DNA of 64,000 nucleotides from Colias croceus (taxonomy: Eukaryota > Arthropoda > Insecta > Lepidoptera > Pieridae). How positions within the stretch are numbered: the first letter of the stretch is position 1; every line of letters starts with the position of its first letter. The stretch lies in NCBI RefSeq assembly GCF_905220415.1, contig NC_059558.1:2740501-2804500 (forward strand), read 5' to 3'. The translations under genes were made by a program, and so were the position numbers. Shown one piece after another: positions 47,601-59,600 of this stretch. The notes beneath the pieces were generated by a model that saw only the letters and a list, made by a program, of their open reading frames with translations, was not told where the DNA came from and made no database searches.

Positions 47601-50600
47601 GAATCGAAAATTGACGTGCTTAAAATTTACGACGCGAAGTCAGGGAAGGGAGGCACTTAATTCTATGTAGATTACAAATTACTTTTAAATAGACTCGATA
47701 AAATCATGATAAATGACGTCATGATAAATTACGTATGTATTTACTATTTGTTGGTTCTTTCGAACTTTTATAATAGATACCTACATATTGAATATTCAAG
47801 CAGCTATTAGGTATGTTAGTATAATTCCATTCTTCTTTAACTAACGAATACGTAAAACAATATCGTTATTTATGTCGTGACTGATTATAAGATAAAAGGC
47901 TTTACGATAAAAAAATAACACATTATTTATCACTTATAACCTTACGTTCAAAAACCTTTGTATCCGAATCATTTATTATCTATGCACTCGATAAAGAAGC
48001 ACTTCTTTATAATCTGTTAGAAGAACGGGCCTACTTTTGAATTTGGAACGTCAATCTGACAAAGAAAAAAGTTATAGGTACAAGAGACAGGTGCACGGTT
48101 GGTATGTGCGGTGCGCGTCGTCACGTCCTCAGTCCTGTTACCGCCATCTCTCGGGCACTGCGCGAATTAATATTCAAATATTCAATTTATTCACATCTTC
48201 ACGCCCCTCCCGACTCCTAATTGGTACGCCTTTCCGTTCGGAGAAAGCGCCGTTCGATTCGGCCACAGATTATATTCATAGCACAGATGAAATATTGTCA
48301 ATGTGCCTGAATGCGAATACTGATTTCTGTGGCGTTGAAAAAGTATTTAGGGCAATGCTTTTAACCGTATTTCGATATTCTTGCTTTTTAGTATATTTAA
48401 ATTTATAGGATAACTAGGTAAAGGTATATTTTTTATTAGGATATGCGACCTCTAAACAGTTTTATGGTAGGCAACACCCACAACCGCGGTTATAAGCATC
48501 TATGGGCGACGCAACTTGCTTGGCAGTGCGTCTGCTCGTTTGCCTCCTGATGTCATAAAAAAAAGAAACGGATGACATTTTTGCTTCTTTACCTTCTCAA
48601 ACCATTTTCAAACCTTGTTCTAAGTACATTGCAGTTTCCATTACCCACCAGTTGCATTTTTATCCCAATAACCCACAACACACAGCAATGTATAATAACC
48701 AGCGATATGACCGTTAAATTGTCGCGGAAGGAGCGCCCCTGACTTGCATTCGTTAACACCAAGATGGAACGATGTTGCGCCATGACCATCTAGATGTTTG
48801 ACCGTCTGAGTTTCTCTAGTACCTACAGATTGTTAAATACTATTCTAGTTATGGATGTATTAATAAGCATATACTTTATAAAATATTTATGTAAAATATG
48901 TTAGTAGCTTAGAGACTTATTCAATGATCAAATTAATTGGGGTTTTTTCTGGAGATGATCGCTAAATAGTAGATAAATATAGACTAGGTTCATCAGAAAT
49001 AAGGACACTAAGAAAGAGATTCAGAAATTCACTCGAATATTATAACTTTCTATTTGATAGATAGTTAAATACATAAGAAATTAGGTTAATGACCTTTATT
49101 TTTCTTTGAAATAGCACGTACTTACTTATGAAATTTGATACCGCGTTGAAAGCAAGTAAAGGTTTCACGAGTTATTTTGCATTCATATTACTCCTACGTT
49201 AGCGCATTTTCCTGTCTTAGTATTCCAATATAATAAATTTAATATGCTTTGCTTCAAATAATATAAACGACAATCATATCCAAGTTTTGTAACTTGAAAA
49301 GTTACTATGTATATAGAGTATAGACATACTATCTTGAGTATCAACTACAGATTTAAATTATCACTTTTTATAAAAGTTGTTTCAGGTCAAGAGCGATACG
49401 TGTATACATTAAAAACTTTCCCAAAACAGCTTAAGTAACACCAAATAGCATTCAAACAAAATCCATGTCGAAACCCCGCAATTTGCACACAGCCAGCCGA
49501 AACCGCCCTGTCGCAAAGATAATTGTCAATAGCAAAATGGTGACAGTCTATAATTCTGTACCGTTCATTGGAGCATAACCAAACGGTCCGGCGACGTCCC
49601 GACCATATCAATCAAATATTGTGGACACCGTTATGTATGGAAGCTTACGGTGCATTTACACATTCGCCTCGAAACATTCGTTTACGAATGTTGACGCGAC
49701 TACACACTCCTTTGCTCTCTTGAATCTCAAGACACACACAACACATTCGTTCGTTTGTTCGTTCGTGATTCGGCTCGCTGTTCGCACGAGTGTGTAAATG
49801 CACCATTATACCGCAGGACTGGGATGGTGATAGGTCGATTTAAATTCCGTATAAGCGGGAACGAGGAAGTCACGAGCGCGCGCATCTATGTGACACCTTT
49901 TCTCTATATGAACTTGAGTGAACCCGATTTTTGATATCGAGATTTGAATTTTGTAATAATTCTCGAAGGTTAATTTTAGGTTGTTAATTTTTTTTAGGTT
50001 CAGGTGTTTTATAAAATGATATGAATTGCGGTCAGTTTTTAAAAATACATACATATTATGTATATTCGATATAAATCTTAGTTTATACTTTTTAAATTTT
50101 TCATTGATGTTAAGTCAGCACAAATTATTACATATTTTCGATTTGAAAAATTAAACTTTTTTTATTATAAAAGTCGTTAGTTGCTGGTATTTCTATACAA
50201 CATTGTTGTTTCTTGAAATAATCCTCTAAATTCATACTTGCTGATGTTAATGTCAATGTTTCCCAAAAATGCATATAAAGTTTCCTGGAATCGAATGAAT
50301 TTCAACATGTTTACGACAAATGCGCAATTTCTCTGTAGGGACTTACGTTGCGTAAAGGTGTCCGCCTATCACACCGTAGGTATTACACGATGTTTCATAA
50401 TGTTAATTAATAATTACGACAAGGGACTAATTTCGAAAAATTAAAATATAGGTACCCTTGTGACAGTGATATAGGTACCTCTAGATAAAACATAATGAAT
50501 TGAATATTATATTACTATGACAATAATTTAGCTTTCATCAATATCTGAGAGCATCTTGCAATTTTATAATCCACGAAACATTTAACTTTTAAACAAACAT

Positions 50601-53600
50601 TAAATGCTAATATAATCCCTCTTTATTTAGAAAACCTGTTTTAGATACTTTAGGTTTCAGCATTATCACAAAACTTGTTTTACACAGTCAATGTTTAGCA
50701 TATATAGTGCTTTTGTATTTGATTAAGCTTTTCAGAAAAATACTTAATTTTATTTTACAAATTTCAGCTTATCATGTTTAAATAGAGAGACACAATATAA
50801 TTTATTTAGTATTTATTATGTACGTATTTACAGTAGATATAATAAAGACCAGTCATCTTGAATGAATAAGTGTATATGTACTCACTAATCACTATAAAAA
50901 TAACTTTAAAACGTCCATTTTACTCAATATTAGCTAATGTTACACAGCATTTAGTGAAAGAATCGAATAACCATTTTGCGTAAGGCACTTTTATAATTAA
51001 CGTATTACAGTTCGGTGTAACAGGAGGCCTTGTCATACCACCGCACCGCTCGGCTCATATTACTTAATAAGATTGTGTGTAGTGATTATTTCAATGAAAA
51101 TGTGATACGGTACATTTGTTCGACAATTCTTGTAATAATTTATTATTTACTTCAGCGAATTTGATATATTTAGGTGGATTTCATCAAGAGAAAATCTTAA
51201 TTTTTTTTACCAACGCAATAGGTAGGTAATTCGTTTCAAGAAGTGGCTCTCTTTAAATCATGTCTCTTTGAAAATGTTACTCTTAGTTGTTGCTATCATT
51301 TGTATTTGATTGATTCATCGTAGGTATTACGTAAAAATATATTTCCTGTACGCATACTTGACCTATTTTAATAGCTATAATTTAAATACACAAATACTCA
51401 ATCCATACTAATATTATCTATAATTAATGCGAAAGTAACTCTGTCTGTCTGTCTGTTACTCAATCACGCCTAAATTGACAACATTTCAAAATTTTAAGCT
51501 ACTTATTTTTTTATTTTAATGAAAACTAGATCAAAAATTATGATACACGTATTTTTTGCTTTTTCTAAATATCGAAGTTTTCATTCATCTTTTTGAGTTT
51601 TAAAATCATCTCATTCTAAAATGTCGTAAGCGCCAAATGACGTCATACATACGTAGGAATACATTTTTTCCTTTGCCACATAACCAGTTTAAATTAAAAA
51701 GAAATCTTGACAGTTGACATTTTGGCACATTTGTCACTTTGATTTGTCAAGTTTTGTAAATATTGTTAATTGTTATTTGCTGATCCAAATTTTAAACAAA
51801 AGAAACTTATTCACAAGTACTGATGATGATGACTTTATGCAGGATTTGTTAAGGGGTGCTGGAAATTTCTGGGAAGCAAATATACTATCCCAAAAACGTT
51901 GGAAAGTGTTAAATAAATACAACTTTTAGTAAGTAAAGAAAGTCTTTTATTTCAAGAAAATTATGAACACTATAGGCACTATTTGTATAATATAAATAAA
52001 TTTGTCCAACTCCAATCAAACAAACATCGCGGTAATGAGATTAAATTAAAAAACCAAAACACAATAACACGATTTAAAAGTTTGTTGACATGATTAATTC
52101 ACAAAAATGACATTATTATGAAATTTGACACATGCCATATCCTGTAAATGTCAGTGATAGTTTTTTTTTTAACTTTTTTTAAATTAGGCTAAGGCTCATT
52201 TTTATTCCTCCGTATGTATGACGTCATCATCACATTTATCGTTTTTATTTAATTTCTCTTAAAATATGCGATAAAAAAATGAAATAATTTTTTTTCTGTA
52301 ATCGCAAGAGCAAAATAAAGAAACGGTATTTTTATTTTATGGCCTTATAAAAAATGAAATGTTGTCAATTACTGAACCAATTTCCATGAAATTTGGAGAG
52401 ATATTTTGATACCCAAGAAAGGACATACCTAGGCTACTTTTTACCCCGGGACATAGGATAGGTTTTATTCCGGAAATCCCACGGGAACGGGAACTATGCG
52501 GGTTTTTCTTTGACTGCGCGGGCGATGCCGCGGGTGGAAAGCTAGTACACAATAAATATTACCTATCAAAATTTCCTACCTACCTATTAAATTCATAATA
52601 TTATAGATAATTGAATGAAATAGTAAATAATAAAATCGGCATCTCATTCACAATTGAAAACGCAAGCTCGAAAAACGGCATCCATTTACACCGCTCTTTA
52701 TATAGATAAAAACATCCGGTTGGTGGTGTCGTGTTACATTATAGGTATTATAGATATTAGGTGAAATAGTAAGTTAATCCATGCTATAATTTGTCTGTCT
52801 GTCTGGTTCGAAGTCACGGCGCGGCAGAAATTGATCTCTTGGATTGGATTTGGATGTTATTTTGAACTAGCTGTGCCCCGCGGTTTTGCTCGCATTGCTC
52901 TGCTCCTTTTGGCCTTAGCGTAATGATATATAGGCTATAGCCTTCCTCGATAAATGGGCTATCTAACACCGAAATAATTTTTCAAATCGGACAAGTATTT
53001 CCTGAGATTAGCGCGTTCAAACGAACAAACAATTTTATAATATTAAGTATGTACGTATATGAAAATATCCGCCGCCTCCTTGGTACAGTGGTTGACGCGT
53101 GAGCGTAACACCGAGGGAGGGGTCCTGGTTTAAGAAAGAAGAAAAAAAAATGTCTCGGTCTGGTAGGACACAGAAGGCTGATCACCTACTTGTCCCTAAA
53201 TAAAATCGATCAGTGAAACAGATGTATTATGCACCTGCCCCTTACCCCACTAGGGGACATGAGACTTCACTTTTTTTATAAGTATGAAAATAAATTGTAT
53301 ATATATTTGAGAATAAAGTTATTTTATAATAGAGATTAAAGATAATTTATTAACAACTTATCTTGATTGATAATGTAACTTGAGACATAATGACAGATAT
53401 TATCGTAATTAAAAAAATGCGTAAAATTCAAACTGAATGGAGTATTTGAGAAGAACTTAAGATATAAAACATCCATATATGTACATATATTATTTTCGAC
53501 TTTCGTATATGTATGTTTAAGCAATATACCTAATTACTCACCAATGAGTAAGCACAAATTGATAACGTCCTAGTATTGACGACATCCAACACCCATCATT

Positions 53601-56600
53601 CTATAAAATTGGAACTATGCGGGTTTTTCTTTGAAATCGCGGGCGAAGCCGCGTGTGGAAAGCTAGTTTCTTATATTTATTAAACTTGTAAAGTACTTTC
53701 TCTCTTTCTAAGAAAAATACCATGAAATCTCCAGATAGGTTATAGGTTAGTCATAAAAATATGAGGCCATACATAAAACATAGATTTTCACTTAGCCCTA
53801 AACCTGACTTACACATAGGTCATGACGTACATATTATTATTATGACTCATAAATGTACCTACGAATACATTTGAGGTCATAAGTCATAGCGAGAAACCCA
53901 ACACTTACCGAATTATATAATTGTGAAAAGGTACTTTACGTTTATGGTAAATTTAATTATTAATTTTCTATTTATAACCAACAATAACATATTGTTTATT
54001 CTTTATTACACTCATTATATTGAAAACAAAATGTTCATTTAAATAAAGACATGTAATAAAAATAATAATCCTCTTTATTAATTTATTATATATAAGTAAT
54101 CCTAATTTCATATCTGTTCCATCTAATCTCAAGAACGATTGAACCCATTTTGATAAAACAAAAAACCTTCCATAGACAATTATATTGTACTAAATCGAAT
54201 GTGACTAACCTGTGTATTGTAAATAATGTCATCATGATAAATTACTGATTATTATAATCTTATCTGTAAGTACAAATTTATGAAATTTCTAAGATTTTCA
54301 CCAAATTAGTATTTGTATTGTGTTTAAGAAACATTATTGGAGAAACAATAAGTATTAATAACAAGCTAGCTGCATTGGAAGACGTTAATCTGCTGTATGG
54401 CCCCTATTTCGTGTTTTCTCTCCCTTAGGAAAGAAGGAAGGTTTCCTTGTGCCTCAACAAAACTTAAAACAATAGCCGAATCGATCAAGCCGGCCGAAAT
54501 GGCGATTACATTTTATTATATTGAAGATTAAGGTTTTCTCCGAAACATAATCTATAAATAGGTATCTAATGATTCATGGACAATAACATTATAATGAATT
54601 GTCAATCGCACGATTAGATTATTATTTAACATTCCAGAATGTGTATTTTGTTTGGTTTCGCCAATTTTTTCAACACTTTAATATCCATTTTACTTCAATT
54701 AATATCGTATAATATAGTATCTCTCATACTATGTAAGTATTCTCAATTCCAATAACCAATCCTAACACCTGTACATTTTTCCATGAAAATTGCTCAATCA
54801 GCAGAATGCCTTCAGAATTAAAATACCTACAAAAGTCTATGTACAATAGAGGACAATAATTGATAAACAATAATCGTCCATAACTTCGAAAATATCTATA
54901 GAACAAACACCGTCAGACCATTATACAACCTCACCAAACCACATTAAAACCTACTCAATTTATCGTGAAACCTTTGAAGTCTATTCCGCGAACTAATCTT
55001 TACATCACAAAGCATAGTGTCGAGTGCTATAGCACTAGGTAGGTAGGTATAGCCCGTTGTCAGTATTGATTTTCCTTCCGACCAACCAACGAGCGATGTG
55101 TTGTGTGTGTACTGTCTACCGCGCCTTACTGTTTATTTATCTGCTGTTTACCTTGCGTAACGAGTTGACTTTTAGGTGCTAAATTCTTATATATACGTAT
55201 ATTATTTAACTTTAAGATCATTAGAGATCTTAATCGTAGGAATAAGATAGATAATGATTCATACTTCTTACCGTGTTGAAAGGAACGTATTGAATAATTA
55301 TCTCAAATATCAAATTGCACGCTTATGGCTCAACATCCTTATCTAACGCTCTTTGGTTTTCAAGAAGTGCCTTACGAATACCGTATTTGAAACAATGGCA
55401 TACGTCTGATTCATATACAGGACTTCTGTGGCTAAGGTGACTGGTATCCTTAAAGTGTCGCGATTTTAAACCTTATAGCATATTATATCGAATTTATAAC
55501 AGATTGTACAAATACACGAACGCGGCTTTTATCACGATTAACTTCAGTAATCTATTAGCGATAACAGGAACTTCCCGTTCAACAATAAACTCGACATCTC
55601 TTTATGTTATTCTAATAAAACTACATTCGTACAACTGACTGACTCATCTATTGTGAACTTTTCTTGGAATAGGAAAATGAAAGCGACCCGCGTTATTCAA
55701 ACATTCGACATCGATTGACACGTACATTTGTTGTTGCAGAAATCAAAACAGAAGTCATCAGTGAGGCGAAGGTTGATGCGGAAAACGACGAAATGAAGAT
55801 CGAAACGCGAGCGAATAGAACAACCAGCATAGACAGCGATAATCGCTCGGACAGAAGCGACGAGGAAGATTGTCGGCGGGCGAGAAAGCGGGCAGCATCT
55901 ACCTCACCTTCACCCATCCCCCTGGACAAGAGAACCGCGCGGTTTGAATGTCCAAAATGTTTCCAACGATTTGACTCCCTCAACGCTTTTGACATCCACC
56001 GATTCACCGCACACGGCGATGAAACAAAATCCAAATATGAAGACTACACATTCTCAGATTTTTCGAATAAAAAATTCGCAGATATCCCCAGAAACATGGG
56101 CGATCGCAACCAAATGCCTATTAATGATCAGCTCTATAGGTGTGAATTTTGCACAAGAGACTTTCCCTGTTTACAAGTGTTGGAGATCCATAGAAAAACT
56201 TGTGCCTCAACTAGAGTACCTAGTCCAGAACGCGATCGCAGAGAAGACTTTTTCGCTAAATTAGATTTGCGAAATAGATCGTTTGGAATTCCTGGAACTT
56301 TAACACCTCCAATGGAAAGGTTCACTCCCAAGTTCGATGAGGCACATTTAGGTAATGGAATAAGACATATCGACGCTGCGAGAGACCTAGCAGATATTCA
56401 GTCAATCTTAAACGTCACTTCTGCTGGTAGTCTTCTAGAAAGATTAACGGGCACGAGAGTTGCTCTAGAAAGTGCCGTATTAACCCCACCGGATACCATA
56501 GGCAAAGATAGAGAACAAGAAGAAACGCAAGATAATTTCGCAGCTGAGTTTAGGCGTATGAAATTGCGCGGAGAATTCCCATGTCGACTTTGTCCAGCTA

Positions 56601-59600
56601 AATTTCCTAACCTCCGAGCTTTAAAGGGACATAATCGAGTACATCTAAGTGGAACAGGCCCCGGCCCCTATCAGTGTAATATGTGTCCGCATGCATCTCT
56701 TGATAAAGCAGCTTTAGTACGTCACATGCGTACACATAATGGGGACAGGCCTTATGAGTGTGCTGTTTGCAACTACGCTTTTACAACCAAAGCAAATTGT
56801 GAACGACATTTAAGAAATCGTCATGCTAAAGTGACGCGTGAAGATGTTAAAAGATCTATTATATATCACCCTTCAGAGGACCCAAATAACGATGAAGTTA
56901 ACTCCAAACTCGCGCGAGACGAAGTTAAGAGATCATTAGCATTCCATACACCAGATCTTGAGAGACGAAATGATTCGGGCCGCGATACGCCTTTAACTCA
57001 CTATTCTCCTACATACATAACTGACAGACATCCAGTTACTGCATTGGTCAAAGCTCTACCAGAAACGCCCACTTTGACTCCGAGAGAATCCGAACAAACA
57101 ATGCCGAGAATTAAAGTGAAAGGCATCGGACAGTTGACACAAATACCTGAATTCAGGACACCTGATATCACGTTTAAATCAAACGATATTCAACCGGAGC
57201 CGTACAATGAAGAGGCTCCAGTGGACCTCAGTACGAGTGATAACAATAGTTGCGATGTTCTTGACCTAAGTAAAAAGAAGCGTGATACGGATGATGATGA
57301 GCCAAAAGTGCAAACACGTCCACCCTTCGATACTACAGCTACAGCAGCTGCTACCGCTGCAGCATTCGAAAAGACAAGGTTCTTACTTGCCCAGCAAAGA
57401 CTATTTGAAACTTCACTTCCTAAACTAGACCCTGCATATTATGCCACCCAACTTTCTCAATTATATGCTGGTGCAGTACCAGGGCTACCTGGTCTACCTA
57501 TACCACCATCTTTCCCTATAAATCCTTACTTTCTGCAATCTTCTTTCTTTCCCCATCCAACTGATTCGCAAGAGCTCGCCGAAATAAAACAGCGTATACA
57601 GAAAGAAATCATCCGTGGCTTAAGCATGTCTGGCGGAAGACTAGTAACGACTGAACCTGAAACTCAACCAAAGCAAGAACCAGAAGAAGAAGAACAGAAA
57701 CCTTTGCAAGTTGCCACGTCACCGACACCTCCGCCACATTCTGAATCTCCGCATCCGATAACTAACAACATCGTACCACAGAACGATTCCGTGAAGATGG
57801 TCATAAAGAATGGTGTGCTGATGCCAAAACAAAAACAAAGAAGATATCGTACTGAGCGCCCTTTTTCATGTTCACAATGCTCAGCTCGCTTCACTTTGCG
57901 TTCAAATATGGAACGGCATGTTAAGCAACAACATCCTCAACATTGGAGTGTGAGGAGACCGGCGCCAAGAGCGCCCCCACCGTACCCTGGATCTGAAAAT
58001 TTAGCAGATCGAGTGAAATATGCCTTGTTAGCTCGACACCTTGAACGGCCGACGCAACTCGACCGTTCTCCCGTTAGACGAGACTCTGATGAAGTCGCCG
58101 ATAATGAAGAAGATGAAGATGATGCCTTAGTAATTGACGAGGAACCTGATGAAAAATCTGACGAACATACAGCCGCGCATAGAGCTGCCGCGGAAATCTT
58201 AATGGCAACCCGTCAACAGGAAATGAATAAGGATTTCGATCTTAAAATTGCTGGAAGTCTTATAAACAAGCCAGTGCCTATTAATAACGAGAAAACAGAA
58301 ACGGGTACTGACCCAATTCCATTGAGTCAGGAGGCCGCAGTGCCCGTGGTACCGACACGCAGTGATGAAGAGGAAGACGAGGAGGGCCTTGTGGCTTCTA
58401 CTAGCGAAGGAAATGTCTCCGGAAGTGACGAAAATAAGTAAGTATATTTACATCATATAAAAAGTAAAAAATAATACTTTTCTATAAAACATTTTAAACT
58501 GAAGTATCACAAGACGTAACTATTGCAATCTATTTACCACAATTATTTCTTTCAGATCCGAATCCGACACCAACCAACCACCGAAAAAGAAGTCCGCATA
58601 CAGCCTCGCACCGAACCGTGTCTCCTGTCCTTACTGCCACCGTAAATTCCCCTGGTCCTCCTCCCTCCGCCGGCACGTGCTCACGCACACCGGCCAGAAA
58701 CCCTTCAAATGTCCCCACTGTCCTTTACTATTCACCACTAAATCCAACTGCGACCGTCACTTGTTACGGAAGCACGGCGGATCAGCCAAAGCAATACTTG
58801 CGGAGCCAATCGCAGATGCTCTGCCAGCTGTTGACGCTCGTTCAGTGCCTGAACGACCTTTCAAATGTGCCTCATGTCCAGCCAGTACCTTCTCTTCTTT
58901 GGACACATTAAAAAAGCATATGTCCTCTCGCCATGGAGATTCTCAACCTCCTTCCCCGTCTGACACTACCGAAGACAATGAAAATGGTCTGGTCTTCAAG
59001 TGCCACTTATGTGAACAGTCGTTCGGCGATCGTAGTGGGGCTTTAGCGCATTTGGCAGCAGCGCATTCTGCTGAATATGAACAGTTAGTCAGCAAGGGGG
59101 CTCTGGATGCAGCCAGTGATAGAAGCGAAAGCGCTGATGATGACGAAAGAGGAAAATTCCCGGATCATGCTAATAGAAAGGTAGGTAGCATCGGTAAAAA
59201 ATTTTCTCTTAAATGTTTATACAAATTTTTGAATATACTTGACCTCTTCAAAAAAGTGAGTGCTAAGAAATTTATTTTTAAATTTACTTTACAATAACTA
59301 AAACAGGCTGATGCAAGATGCATGCTGTTAATTTTATCTCACATCACATTAATGCAATTTACCATAATTAATGATTTAAAATTGCCATTTCATTTATTTC
59401 AATTCTGTGGCATATTCATTAATATTTTATAATGTAGGTACTATATGCGTTGTCCAATAAATAGTCTTAATAGTATAGTCGTCATCTAACAATGCGTATC
59501 CCACCCAGGTGGTCTGCGCGTTCTGCGTCAGACGCTTCTGGTCCGCAGAAGACCTCCGTCGCCACATGCGCACGCACTCCGGCGAGCGGCCGTTCGCCTG

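Larger units (their letters stand above)
51404..52545 (+). mobile_element. Helitron-like element, type C, interrupted by an 890-bp insertion
   Basis: Starts TCCATACTAATATTATCTAT, reaches CAATCACGCCTAAATT, and resumes AATTACTGAACCAATTTCCA after the insertion. Ends GGCGATGCCGCGGGTGG then CTAG (52542-52545). Confidence 0.9.

Noticed and set aside
48037..48408. 123-codon frame as a protein-coding gene
   Set aside because: No recognisable protein features; kept only as a possible promoter or untranslated exon.
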